From assembly GCF_006442205.1 (NCBI RefSeq), contig NZ_VFVR01000003.1:186001-250000 (forward strand): a stretch of 64,000 nt of DNA. Reading direction: 5' to 3'. This DNA is from Mesorhizobium sp. B2-3-12. Lineage in GTDB: Bacteria; Pseudomonadota; Alphaproteobacteria; Rhizobiales; Rhizobiaceae. Positions 37,256 to 46,194 of this stretch are shown in pieces. A program made the position numbers and the translations under genes. Each line of letters opens with the position of its first letter. The first letter of the stretch is position 1. The notes below the pieces were generated by a model. It saw only the letters and a list, made by a program, of their open reading frames with translations, had not been told where the DNA came from and did no database searches.

Positions 37256-38473
37256 TCAACCCAGCACGGTCATAACCTGGCCGCGCCGCTCCGGACTGAA
37301 GCGGATGACGACGATGATACAGACGGCGACCACGCCGGCGAACAGCGCCAGCGCGTAGCCGTAGCTGCCGCCGGCTGCCTCGGCGATCCCCGCCTGATAC
37401 GGACCGCCATAGGAGGCGGCGAGATTGCCGGCCTGGTAGATGAAGCCGGGCAAGGTCGCGCGCACCGCGCCCGGCGAAAGCTCGTTGAGGTGCACCGGGA
37501 TGACGCCCCAGGCGCCCTGGACCGCGACCTGCATGACGAAGGCGCCGACGGCCAGCATGAAGGGCGTGGAACTGTAGGCCCATAGCGGGATCGCCGGCAG
37601 GGCGATGATGCAGGCCAAAGTGATGGCGTTGACGCGGCCGATCTTCTCCGACAGCGCGCCGAAGGCCAGGCCGCCGACAATGGCGCCGATATTGGCGACG
37701 ATGGTGATCCAACTCACCGTATGCGGGTCAAAGCCGTGCTGCTTCTTCAGGAAAGTCGGGTAGAGATCCTGCGTGCCGTGGCTGAAGAAATTGAAGAACA
37801 TCATCAGCACCACGGCATAGAGCGCGACGCCCCAGTGCTTCTGCAGCGTCTCCAGAAGCCCCGGCCGGGCCTGTTTCCGTGCCTCGACGAAGGCCGGCGA
37901 CTCCGGCACGTGCGAGCGGATGAAGAGGACGATCAACGCCGGAATGAAGGAGAGCAGGAACATGGCGCGCCAGCCGACGGTATAGCCGCCGATCGTCTGC
38001 TGGTAGAGCAGGCCGTAAACCACTGCCGCCAGGAGGTAACCTGCCGGATAGCCGCATTGCAGGATGCCCGAGACGAGGCCGCGAGCGCTGGGCGGAATGG
38101 ATTCCATGGCGAGCGAGGAGCCAAGCCCCCATTCGCCGCCCATGGCGATGCCGAACAAAGCGCGCAGCGCCAGGAAGATGCCAAGATTGGGCGAGAAGGC
38201 GGCGAGCGCCCCGATCACCGAATAGCTGACGATGTTGAGCATGAGGATCGGCTTGCGCCCATATTTGTCGGCGAGCATGCCGAAGAAGAACGCGCCGATG
38301 AAGCGTGTCGCCAAGGTCAGGAACAGTGCCTTGGAAACTGCCGGGACATCGGTCTGGAATTCAGCCGCAATATCGGTGAGCAGGAATGTCAGGAGGAAGA
38401 AATCAAACGCATCCAAGGTCCAGCCCAGGAACGAGGCCAGCACGGTTTTCTTCTGCGCTGCAGTGAGATTCAA
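37256..38473 (-). CDS. MFS transporter (sialate/aromatic-acid/carboxylate type)
   Basis: A 405-residue major facilitator with twelve helices. The N-terminal WTLDAFDFFLLTF helix and the loop-2 motif GMLADKYGRKP are typical of the NanT/AAHS/JenP groups that take up organic acids with protons. It lies downstream of the Dabb/GMC/SDR genes on the same strand and may import or export an acid from that pathway. Confidence 0.87.
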   Translation of the reverse strand: MNLTAAQKKTVLASFLGWTLDAFDFFLLTFLLTDIAAEFQTDVPAVSKALFLTLATRFIGAFFFGMLADKYGRKPILMLNIVSYSVIGALAAFSPNLGIFLALRALFGIAMGGEWGLGSSLAMESIPPSARGLVSGILQCGYPAGYLLAAVVYGLLYQQTIGGYTVGWRAMFLLSFIPALIVLFIRSHVPESPAFVEARKQARPGLLETLQKHWGVALYAVVLMMFFNFFSHGTQDLYPTFLKKQHGFDPHTVSWITIVANIGAIVGGLAFGALSEKIGRVNAITLACIIALPAIPLWAYSSTPFMLAVGAFVMQVAVQGAWGVIPVHLNELSPGAVRATLPGFIYQAGNLAASYGGPYQAGIAEAAGGSYGYALALFAGVVAVCIIVVIRFSPERRGQVMTVLG

Positions 38474-38539
38474 GGCGTCCTCCTTTGTGCCCCCAAAGGA
38501 ACGATATGTCGCCCTGTCGGCAAAAGAGAACAGCGATCA

Positions 38540-38560
38540 GCCGGCTTTCGAAAGGCCGGC
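38540..38560 (-). terminator. Hairpin after the Dabb gene
   Basis: GCCGGC / GCCGGC arms (38540-38545, 38555-38560) with the symmetric inner TTTCGAAAG lie just beyond the Dabb stop on the minus strand. No T-run; probably a message end or a partial stop before the MFS gene. Confidence 0.45.
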
Positions 38561-38562
38561 GG

Positions 38563-38886
38563 TCACTTTTTCGTAAGGTCGAGATCGAAGACCATCAATC
38601 CTTCGGTGCCGCCTTCGAGTGCCGCGACCAGCCGTGCCCCGGCGCGCTGATGCGCCTCATGCACGAGATAGGCGTCGCGCGCCGCGGCGTCGCGGAAATC
38701 GATGGTGAAGCCATGGCTGAAACCCCGCGCGAACGGCTCGGGGCTGACATTGGCGCTGAACTGGACGGTGTCCATGCCGTCGATCACCTGCCGCAGCGCT
38801 TCGAGGTCGGCATGGATTGCCTTGCGTTCGCTGTCGGGGACATCGTTGCGAAACCTGACGAAGACACAGTGGCGGATCATCTTCAT
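38563..38886 (-). CDS. Dabb-family (stress-responsive A/B barrel) protein
   Basis: A 107-residue single Dabb ferredoxin-like barrel: MKMIRHCVFVRF start and the GFTIDFRDAAARDAYLVHEAH core. Small Dabb proteins accompany catabolic enzymes and sometimes catalyse cyclisations or isomerisations. It is eight bases after the GMC gene, in the same operon. Confidence 0.85.
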   Translation of the reverse strand: MKMIRHCVFVRFRNDVPDSERKAIHADLEALRQVIDGMDTVQFSANVSPEPFARGFSHGFTIDFRDAAARDAYLVHEAHQRAGARLVAALEGGTEGLMVFDLDLTKK

Positions 38887-38893
38887 ATTCCCT

Positions 38894-40522
38894 TCAAGCA
38901 GCCCGGTTTCCCGAAAACACCGCCGGCGGCAGCGGCTCGCGGCCGAGGATCAGGTCCGAGCCCTTTTCGCCGACCATGATGGTCGGCGCATTGGTGTTGG
39001 AGGAAGGCACGCGCGGCATCACCGAAGCGTCGCAAACGCGCAGCCCCTCGATGCCGCGCAGCCTGAGATCCGGCGTCACCACGGCCATCTCGTCATGGCC
39101 CATGCGGCAGGTGCCGACCGGATGGTGATCGGTCTTGGAGGTGCGGCAGGCATAGTCGATCAACTCGTCGTCGCTGGCGAGCGAGGGGCCAGGCAGCACT
39201 TCCCGCATGATGTAGGGGCTAAGCGCCTTCTGCCGCATGATCTCGCGCGCCAGCCGCAGCCCCTTGAGCGACATGGCGCGGTCGTAGGGATCGGACCAGT
39301 AGTTGGGGTCGATCAGCGGATGGTCGGCAGGGTTGGCGCTTTTCAGTCGCACCGTGCCGCGCGAGCGCGGCCGCAGGAAGGCCGAGTTCAAGGTGACGCC
39401 GGGGTTCTTCAATTTCTCCACGCCGGCCTCGATGCCGGATCCGAGGCCCAGATGGAACTGGATGTCGGGCGAGGCGGCGGTCGGGTCGGCGTACCAGAAG
39501 CCACCAGTCTCGAACAGGCTGGAGGCCACCGGTCCCTTCTTCAACAGCAGATATTGCAGGCCGGCCCAGGCGGTGCGGTGCAGCTTGGCGTAATTGTCAT
39601 AGCTGTGATCGCCGGTGCATTCGGCGATGACGAACAGGTCGAGATGGTCCTGCATGTTGGAGCCGACGCCGGGCAGGTCGTGTACCGGCGTGACGCCGAC
39701 CGATTTCAAATGATCGGCCGGGCCGATGCCCGACTGCATCAACAGCTTCGGCGAGCCGATGGCGCCGGACGAGACGATCACCTCGCGGTCGGCGCGCAGG
39801 ATGTTTGTCTCGCCGCCGGGTCTGTCGACAATCTCCACACCAATGGCGCGGCCTTTCTCGACGACGATGCGGGTGACCAGCACGCCTGTCCTGACGGTGA
39901 GGTTCTTGCGATCGCGGATCGGCTTCAAGTAAGCGACCGAGGCGGAGGAGCGCCGGGCATCCTTTTGGGTCAACTGGTAATAGCCGACGCCTTCCTGGGC
40001 GGCACCGTTGAAATCCGGGTTGAAGGGAATGCCCATCTCCTGGCCGGCGCGGAAATAGGCCTCGCAGATAGGCAGCGGCGCAATCGGGTTCGACACGCCG
40101 AGCGGACCCTGGTCGCCGTGGAAATCGTTGGCGTAGCGCTGGTTGTTCTCGGCGCGCTTGAAATAGGGCAGCACGTCGCGATAGCCCCAGCCGGCCAGCC
40201 CTTCCTCCTTCTCCCAGGCGTCGTAGTCGCGCGCATTGCCGCGCGTGTAGATCTGGGCGTTGATGGAGGAGCCGCCGCCGACCACCTTGGCCTGCGTGTA
40301 CCAGAAGACGCGATCCTTCATGTGCTTCTGCGGCACGGTCGACCAGCCCCAGGAGGCAATGCCCTTGGTCATCTTGGCGAAGCCGGCCGGCATATGGATA
40401 TAGGGGTGCCAGTCCTTGCCGCCGGCTTCGAGCAGCAGCACGGAATTGGAGGGGTCCTCGCTCAGCCGGTTGGCCAGCACGCAACCGGCCGGACCGGCGC
40501 CCACGATGATGTAGTCGGTCAT
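38894..40522 (-). CDS. GMC-family oxidoreductase (choline/alcohol dehydrogenase-like)
   Basis: A 542-residue FAD enzyme. The Rossmann motif GAGPAGCVLANRLSED is near residue 8, the GMC signature GGGSSINAQIYTRG lies around residue 80, and the active-site histidine is in the HHPVGTCRMG segment near the end. I chose the ATG at 40522, which has GGATGAG upstream, over a GTG at 40534. It oxidises an alcohol group. It is preceded by an SDR and followed by a Dabb protein. Confidence 0.88.
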   Translation of the reverse strand: MTDYIIVGAGPAGCVLANRLSEDPSNSVLLLEAGGKDWHPYIHMPAGFAKMTKGIASWGWSTVPQKHMKDRVFWYTQAKVVGGGSSINAQIYTRGNARDYDAWEKEEGLAGWGYRDVLPYFKRAENNQRYANDFHGDQGPLGVSNPIAPLPICEAYFRAGQEMGIPFNPDFNGAAQEGVGYYQLTQKDARRSSASVAYLKPIRDRKNLTVRTGVLVTRIVVEKGRAIGVEIVDRPGGETNILRADREVIVSSGAIGSPKLLMQSGIGPADHLKSVGVTPVHDLPGVGSNMQDHLDLFVIAECTGDHSYDNYAKLHRTAWAGLQYLLLKKGPVASSLFETGGFWYADPTAASPDIQFHLGLGSGIEAGVEKLKNPGVTLNSAFLRPRSRGTVRLKSANPADHPLIDPNYWSDPYDRAMSLKGLRLAREIMRQKALSPYIMREVLPGPSLASDDELIDYACRTSKTDHHPVGTCRMGHDEMAVVTPDLRLRGIEGLRVCDASVMPRVPSSNTNAPTIMVGEKGSDLILGREPLPPAVFSGNRAA

Positions 40523-40534
40523 TATCTCATCCAC

Positions 40535-41296
40535 TCACAGCCGGGGCACGGAAAGCGCGCCGTCGACATTAATGATCGAGCCGGTCGAAAATCCCAGTCT
40601 GCCGGCGGCGAGTGCCGCCACCATGGCGCCGATGTCGGAGGCTTCGCCCCAGCGTTTCGCCGGCACCAGGCCGCTGTCGATCAGCGCATCGTATTTGGCG
40701 GTCACGCCCGCCGTCATGTCGGTGCGGATGATGCCGGGCCGCAGTTCGAACACGCCGATATTTTCCGGGGCGAGCCTGAGCGCCAGGTTCTTCACCCACA
40801 TGGAAAGCCCGGCCTTCGACATGCAATATTCGGCGCGTTCCGGAGAGGCCATCTCGGCGCTGACCGAGGTGATGGTGATGATCGATTTCGCATGATCGCC
40901 GGGCTGGCGCAGCATTGCCTTGGCGACGGCCTGGCTGAGGAAGACGGTGCCACGCAAATTGATGCCCAGCGCGCGGTCGAAATTATCGGGTTTGAGGTCC
41001 AGCAGGTCGCCCCGCACGACGGCGCCAACGCCGGCATTGTTGACGAGGCAATCGATGCGGCCGAAGGCCTGTGTGGCAGTGTCGACCAGGGAGGCGTGGC
41101 TGGAAAGATCGGCGATGTCGCATTGGGCGTAGGCAAACTTCGCGCCACGCGCGGCCAGGTTTTCCGCAAGCCGGTCGGCAGGCTTGTCGGCAAGGTCAGC
41201 GACAAGAATATCGAAGCCGGCGTCGGCGAGCGCCTCAGCGCAGGCCAGCCCGATACCACGCGCACCGCCGGTGACGATAGCCGCGGGGCGGGTCAT
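40535..41296 (-). CDS. SDR family dehydrogenase
   Basis: A 253-residue SDR with TGGARGIG at 9-16, NNAG in the first third and the catalytic YCMSK in the middle, ending with the common NVDGALSVPRL-type tail. It is the first of three co-directional genes (SDR, GMC, Dabb). An upstream palindromic repeat (41321-41500) separates it from the second GMC gene. Confidence 0.88.
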   Translation of the reverse strand: MTRPAAIVTGGARGIGLACAEALADAGFDILVADLADKPADRLAENLAARGAKFAYAQCDIADLSSHASLVDTATQAFGRIDCLVNNAGVGAVVRGDLLDLKPDNFDRALGINLRGTVFLSQAVAKAMLRQPGDHAKSIITITSVSAEMASPERAEYCMSKAGLSMWVKNLALRLAPENIGVFELRPGIIRTDMTAGVTAKYDALIDSGLVPAKRWGEASDIGAMVAALAAGRLGFSTGSIINVDGALSVPRL

Positions 41297-41320
41297 TGGA
41301 AACTAGCCTTACGGACGTAG

Positions 41321-41500
41321 GCGCTGCCCCTCATCGCCCTGCCGGGCACTTCTCCCCGTTTAGTGACGGGGAGAAGGATGCCGTCATCGCCGCTTTCGCC
41401 AATCGCCAGCGCTGCAAAAAGGTCGCCGGCGTTGCGGCCAAGTCCCTTCTCCCCGTCCTTCACGGGGAGAAGGTGCCGGCAGGCGGATGAGGGGCGGCGC
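41321..41500. repeat. Rhizobial palindromic repeat (CCCCTCATC/CTTCTCCCCGT type)
   Basis: Two hairpin units, CTTCTCCCCGT...ACGGGGAGAAG at about 41349-41376 and again at about 41445-41472, are enclosed by outer arms GCGCTGCCCCTCAT (from 41321) and ATGAGGGGCGGCGC (to 41500). The whole is one large imperfect palindrome. I recognise this kind of element between genes of Mesorhizobium and relatives. On the minus strand it lies between the GMC and SDR genes and could act on message stability or termination. Confidence 0.7.
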
Positions 41501-41510
41501 TGACCTTTCA

Positions 41511-43025
41511 TCATGCAAGTTCCACCTTGCGGATATGGTCCGCCACCCGCAGCGCCTGGGCGGCGATAGACAGCGCCGGATTGACCGCCGCCGAGTTCGG
41601 CAGAAAACTGGCGTCGACGACGAACAGGTTCGGGTGGTCGAAGGCACGGCAGAACGGATCGAGCGGCGACGTGGCCGGGTCGTCGCCCATTTTCACTGTC
41701 CCGCACTGGTGCGAGGGCGTGCGCTTGTCGAAGGGCCGTGACAGCACGATGGGATACCCGCAGGCGCGAAAATTCGCGCGCATCACCTTGGTCAGCCCGT
41801 CCAGCGACTGCATGTTGGAGCGCCGCCATTGCATGACGATGTCCTTGCCGTCGACCATGATGCGGCTTTCGGGGTCGGGCAGGTCCTCGCACATCAGATA
41901 CCAGTCGACCGCATGGCCGGCCATGAAATCGAGCACGAATTTCGGCACTCGTTTCACGTTGGCCCTCAGCATGTTGCCGTCGATCTTGCCGAGAAGCTGG
42001 ACATTGCCGAGCGGTTTGCCGCCCTTGCCGTCGCTGAGATAATAGTCGTTCAGCATCAGCGTCTTCTGGTAGACGGCATCGTTCCTGCGGCGCGGATCGA
42101 TCGCCAGCATGGCGCTCGAATTGTGGTTCATGAAATTGCGGCCGACCTGGTCCGAGCGGTTGGCAAGGCCTTTGCCTCCCCCCTTGCCATTACCGGGCGA
42201 GGGCGAGCGCAGCAGGATGACCGCCGAATTGACCGCACCGGCCGACAATATGACCAGTTTCGGCGCGACTTTCCTCGGCTCACCGTTCAGGCGGTAGTGA
42301 ACCGCCGAGATGGTTTTGCCGTCAGCTGATGTCTCCAGATATTCGACATAGGCGCCGGTTTCGAGCTTGATGTCCGGATCGGTCAATGCCGCCGCCAGCG
42401 GTGCCGTCTGGGCATCCATCTTACCCTGCCCGGTGTTGGGAAACGCGTCCCAGCCGGTCCTGCCCTCCTTCAGCCAGGTGTCGATGTCGACGCCGAGCGG
42501 CAGCGAGGCCGGATGCAGGCCGAGCCCCTTGAGCTCGGCGCGGGCGCGCGCGATCGGCGCCTCGTCGGGCACCGGCTTGAAGGCATAGGGAATCGAGTGG
42601 AACGGCTCGGTCGGGTCTTCGCCGAGCGCGCCGCGCACACGAAACAACTGCTCGGCCCTGGAATACCAGGGTTCGAATTCGTCATAGGAGAACGGCCAGG
42701 CCGGCGAGACGCCGCCGAAGTGCTCCATGTCGGAGAAATCCTCTTTGCGGTAGCGGATCAGCACCGCGCCGAAGAATTTCGAATTGCCGCCGACATAGTA
42801 GTAATTGCCGGGGTTGAAGGCGGCGCCGCCGGCCTCGCGCCACATCTCCTTTGGCCGGTAGTGCCCGTCGACGAAGATCGAGCGTGTGTCGCGCGCGTGC
42901 GGCGTTGCCGGCAAGGGTTCGCCACGCTCCAACATCAGGATGGAGGCGCCGCTGCCGGCCAGACCGGAGGCGATCGTGGCGCCGCCGATGCCGGAGCCGA
43001 TGATGACGATATCCGGGTTTGCCAT
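41511..43025 (-). CDS. GMC oxidoreductase, sugar dehydrogenase-like
   Basis: A 504-residue flavoprotein starting MANPDIVIIGSGIGGATIA. The C-terminal signature SHQCGTVKMG...NPALSIAAQA supplies the catalytic His and Asn and places it with GMC sugar dehydrogenases such as gluconate or fructose dehydrogenase large subunits. No Tat signal is present. It lies directly downstream of a sugar ABC importer on the same strand, so it probably oxidises the imported compound in the cytosol. An upstream start at 43076 would lie within a repeat, so I rejected it. Confidence 0.86.
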   Translation of the reverse strand: MANPDIVIIGSGIGGATIASGLAGSGASILMLERGEPLPATPHARDTRSIFVDGHYRPKEMWREAGGAAFNPGNYYYVGGNSKFFGAVLIRYRKEDFSDMEHFGGVSPAWPFSYDEFEPWYSRAEQLFRVRGALGEDPTEPFHSIPYAFKPVPDEAPIARARAELKGLGLHPASLPLGVDIDTWLKEGRTGWDAFPNTGQGKMDAQTAPLAAALTDPDIKLETGAYVEYLETSADGKTISAVHYRLNGEPRKVAPKLVILSAGAVNSAVILLRSPSPGNGKGGGKGLANRSDQVGRNFMNHNSSAMLAIDPRRRNDAVYQKTLMLNDYYLSDGKGGKPLGNVQLLGKIDGNMLRANVKRVPKFVLDFMAGHAVDWYLMCEDLPDPESRIMVDGKDIVMQWRRSNMQSLDGLTKVMRANFRACGYPIVLSRPFDKRTPSHQCGTVKMGDDPATSPLDPFCRAFDHPNLFVVDASFLPNSAAVNPALSIAAQALRVADHIRKVELA

Positions 43026-43045
43026 GTCTAAAGGTCTTTGTTTTG

Positions 43046-43093
43046 ATGCATGTCGTTGTCCCAAAACCGGACCCACTTTTGGGCGACAGGCAT
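43046..43093. repeat. Rhizobial repeat (GTCGTTGTCCCAAAACC ... TTTTGGGCGAC type)
   Basis: The left arm ATGCATGTCGTTGTCCCAAAA and the right arm TTTTGGGCGACAGGCAT are imperfect inverted copies around CCGGACCCAC. I recognise this pattern as an abundant rhizobial intergenic element. It fills the whole gap between the ABC ATPase gene and the GMC gene. Confidence 0.65.
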
Positions 43094-44208
43094 CAGCGAA
43101 TACGGCTCTCGGTCGCCGGGTCGAAGAACACCGCCTTGGTCAGGTTGAAGGCCAGCGGGGTGTTGGTGCCCGGCTGGATGTTGGCATCGGCGCGCAGCCG
43201 CGCCACCACGCCCTTGCCACCGAGATTGGTGACGGCGAAAGTGTCGGAGCCGGCCGGCTCCACCACCTCGATATGGCAATCGGCGGTGGCGATTTGCGAG
43301 GCGTTGCGTTCGGCGCCTTCCGGATCGGTGAGCGCCTCCGGGCGAACGCCGAAGATGACCGGCTTGCCCTTGAACGCCGACAATCCGGCCGGCGCGTTGG
43401 CCATCGGCAAGGTGATCGGCTGGCGGGCCTCGCGGTCGAGCACGACGGCCAGATCGCCGCCATTGCCGCCAATGGTCGCCGGGATCAGGTTCATCGCCGG
43501 CGAGCCCATGAAATCGGCGACGAAGACATTGCTCGGGTTGTTGTAGATTTCGGCCGGCGTGCCGAATTGCTGCACCTCGCCGTCGCGCATGACGGCGATC
43601 TTGGTCGCCAGCGTCATCGCCTCGATCTGGTCGTGGGTGACGTAGACGATCGTCGTCCCCGTGGTTGCGTGCAGGCGCTTGATCTCGATGCGCATGTCGA
43701 CGCGCAGCTTGGCGTCGAGATTGGAAAGCGGCTCGTCGAACAGGAACAGCTTGGGGTCGCGCACCAGCGCCCGGCCCATGGCGACGCGCTGGCGCTGGCC
43801 GCCCGACAGCTGGCTGGGCTTGCGGTTCAGCAGATGGCCGATCTGAAGCACCTTGGCCACCTTGTCGATCGCCTTCTGGCGTTGGTCGGCCGGCACGCCG
43901 CGCATCTCCATGCCGAAGGAGATGTTCCCGGCCACCGTCATGTTGGGGTAGAGCGCGTAGCTTTGGAACACCATGGCGATGTCGCGCTTGGACGGGTGAA
44001 GATCGGTGATGGTGCGGCCGTCGACGCGGATATCGCCCGAGGTGATCGTCTCCAGTCCGGCAATGGTGTTGAGAAGGGTGGACTTGCCGCAGCCGGAAGG
44101 ACCGACCAGCACCAGGAAGCCGCCCTTTTCCAGCTCGAGATTGATCCCTTTCAGGATCTCGACCTGGCCGAAACGCTTCCTCAGACCATCAATTTCCAGA
44201 AAAGCCAT
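43093..44208 (-). CDS. Sugar ABC transporter ATPase (UgpC/MalK type)
   Basis: A 371-residue ATPase with Walker A GPSGCGKST (36-44), LSGGQRQR, LFLFDEPLSNLD and a C-terminal MalK-type TOBE regulatory domain. It energises the importer formed by the two permeases upstream, and its stop is directly beside the repeat that precedes the GMC gene. Confidence 0.93.
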   Translation of the reverse strand: MAFLEIDGLRKRFGQVEILKGINLELEKGGFLVLVGPSGCGKSTLLNTIAGLETITSGDIRVDGRTITDLHPSKRDIAMVFQSYALYPNMTVAGNISFGMEMRGVPADQRQKAIDKVAKVLQIGHLLNRKPSQLSGGQRQRVAMGRALVRDPKLFLFDEPLSNLDAKLRVDMRIEIKRLHATTGTTIVYVTHDQIEAMTLATKIAVMRDGEVQQFGTPAEIYNNPSNVFVADFMGSPAMNLIPATIGGNGGDLAVVLDREARQPITLPMANAPAGLSAFKGKPVIFGVRPEALTDPEGAERNASQIATADCHIEVVEPAGSDTFAVTNLGGKGVVARLRADANIQPGTNTPLAFNLTKAVFFDPATESRIR

Positions 44209-44212
44209 TGGG

Positions 44213-45157
44213 TTATCCTTTGACCGCGCCCGCCATCAGGCCACGCACGAAATAGCGGCCGGCGAGCACGTAGACGAGAAGGGTGGGGAGTGCGGCGATC
44301 ATCGCCGCCGCCATGTTGACGTTGTATTCGACGACGCCGGTCGAGGTGTTGACGACGTTGTTCAGCGCCACCGTCATCGGCATCGCGTCGCCTGTGCCGG
44401 CATAGGCGGAGGCGAACAGGAAGTCGTTCCAGATGTTGGTGAACTGGTAGATCACGGTGACGACGAAGATCGGCATCGAGTTCGGTAGCATGATGCGGCG
44501 GAAGATCTGGAAGAACGATGCGCCGTCGACCTGCGCGGCCTTCACCAGTTCGGTCGGGAACGCCTCGTAATAGTTGCGGAAGAACAGGGTGGTGAAGCCG
44601 ATGCCGTAGACGACGTGGACGAACACCAGGTTGACCGTCGGATTGCCGAGGCCGAAGCTGGTGCCGAAGGTGTTCTGCAATGTCACGCCGAAGCGGCCGA
44701 GGCTGCCCAGGATCGTCGCCATCGGCAAGAGCACCGACTGGAACGGGATGAAGCAGGCAAACAGCATCAGCCCGAACACCAGCGTCGCGCCGCGAAAACG
44801 CCATTTGGTCAGCACGTAGCCGTTCAGCGCACCCAGCATGGTCGAGATCAGCACGGCCGGAACCACCATCTTGATGGAGTTCCAGAAATAGCCCTTGATG
44901 CCGGCGCAGGTGAGGCCAACGCAGGTCTCCCCCCAGGCCTTCAGCCAGGGGGCGAAAGTCGGCGCCTTGGGCAGCGACAGCATGTTGCCGTTCTGGATCT
45001 CGTCCATGGTCTTGAACGAGGTTACCAGCATGACGAACAGCGGCATCAGGTAGAACAGCGCGAACAGCGCCAGCAGCCCGTAGATGACGATGCGGTTGAC
45101 GAGTTTGACGTTCATGCCGCCGGAGGAGGGGCGGGCGGGAGTGGCGACAGCACTCAT
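44213..45157 (-). CDS. Carbohydrate ABC transporter permease (MalG type)
   Basis: A 314-residue permease with six membrane helices. The EAA-loop (KAAQVDGASFFQIFRRIMLPN) lies at about 203-223. It overlaps the other permease gene by four bases (ATGA) and is followed by the ATPase gene after four bases. Confidence 0.92.
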   Translation of the reverse strand: MSAVATPARPSSGGMNVKLVNRIVIYGLLALFALFYLMPLFVMLVTSFKTMDEIQNGNMLSLPKAPTFAPWLKAWGETCVGLTCAGIKGYFWNSIKMVVPAVLISTMLGALNGYVLTKWRFRGATLVFGLMLFACFIPFQSVLLPMATILGSLGRFGVTLQNTFGTSFGLGNPTVNLVFVHVVYGIGFTTLFFRNYYEAFPTELVKAAQVDGASFFQIFRRIMLPNSMPIFVVTVIYQFTNIWNDFLFASAYAGTGDAMPMTVALNNVVNTSTGVVEYNVNMAAAMIAALPTLLVYVLAGRYFVRGLMAGAVKG

Positions 45158-46104
45158 CGCGGCTTCTCCCTGAGTTCGGAATAGAGATAGGGCACGATGA
45201 TGGCGACGATGGTCATCAGCATGATCACGGCACTTGCCGAGCCGACCGCCATTTCGTTGCGCTTGAAGGTGTATTCATACATGAAATTGGACGGCAGCCA
45301 GGCCGAGCCGCCGGGTCCGCCGCTGGTCAGCGCCACCACCAGATCGTACGACTTGATGGCAAGGTGCGCGAGCACGATGAAGGCCGACAGGAAGATCGGC
45401 CGTAAGAGCGGAATGACGATGCGGCGGTAGAGCTGGAAAGTGGTGGCACCGTCGATCTGCGCCGCCTTCATGATCTCGCCGTCGATGCCGCGCAGCCCGG
45501 CCAGGAACATCGCCATGATGAAGCCGGAAGCTTGCCAGACGCCGGCGATGACCACCGTGTAGATGACGAAGTCCTTGTTCTTGATCCAGTCGAAATGGAA
45601 GCTCGTCCAGCCCCATTGATGCAGCGTCTGCTCGAGGCCGAGACCTGGGTCGAGGAACCATTTCCAGGCGACGCCGGTGACGATGAAGGAGAGCGCCATC
45701 GGGTAGAGGTAGATCGGGCGCAGCACGCCTTCGCCGCGGATCTTCTGGTCGAGCAGGATGGCCAGGAACAGGCCGAGCGCCAGGCAGATCAAGATGTAGA
45801 GAAAGCCGAAAATGCCCATGTTGGTGATCGACGTGTACCAGCTCGATGGCGGGTCGGTGTCGAAGGTCCAGCGCCACAATCGCTGATAGGCGCGCCCGCC
45901 CGTAATGGCGTAGGAGGGGAAGGTCTTGGAGTTGGTGAAGGACAGATAGATCGTCCACAGGATGAAGCCGTAGACGAAGACGATGGTGATGGCGAAGCTA
46001 GGCGCCAGCACGATCTTGGGCAAGGCATCCTGCAGGCGCGAGCGCACCGAGGCGCGTGACCGTTCCGGCGTCAGTTTGATCTGGGTTGTCGCTACACTGC
46101 TCAT
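45154..46104 (-). CDS. Carbohydrate ABC transporter permease (MalF type)
   Basis: A 316-residue permease with six membrane helices and the loop KAAQIDGATTFQLYRRIVIP in its second half. It forms the transport channel with the MalG-type partner downstream. Confidence 0.92.
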   Translation of the reverse strand: MSSVATTQIKLTPERSRASVRSRLQDALPKIVLAPSFAITIVFVYGFILWTIYLSFTNSKTFPSYAITGGRAYQRLWRWTFDTDPPSSWYTSITNMGIFGFLYILICLALGLFLAILLDQKIRGEGVLRPIYLYPMALSFIVTGVAWKWFLDPGLGLEQTLHQWGWTSFHFDWIKNKDFVIYTVVIAGVWQASGFIMAMFLAGLRGIDGEIMKAAQIDGATTFQLYRRIVIPLLRPIFLSAFIVLAHLAIKSYDLVVALTSGGPGGSAWLPSNFMYEYTFKRNEMAVGSASAVIMLMTIVAIIVPYLYSELREKPR

Positions 46105-46152
46105 GGGGGTCCTCCCGTCGGCTTCCGGCCGATCGGCCTCAGAGACCGGGAA

Positions 46153-46176
46153 CCTTCCCCGCCGGAGCGGGGAAGG
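46153..46176 (-). terminator. Hairpin after the sugar-binding-protein gene
   Basis: CCTTCCCCG / CGGGGAAGG (nine-base arms, six-base loop) lies between the binding-protein gene and the permeases. It probably protects the upstream message or partly ends it, as is common in sugar ABC operons. Confidence 0.6.
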
Positions 46177-46194
46177 TGTTTTGGTGCGTAACGC

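Noticed and set aside
38702-41320. 872-codon plus-strand frame opposite the GMC and SDR genes
   Set aside because: Antisense shadow; the minus-strand genes have full family signatures.
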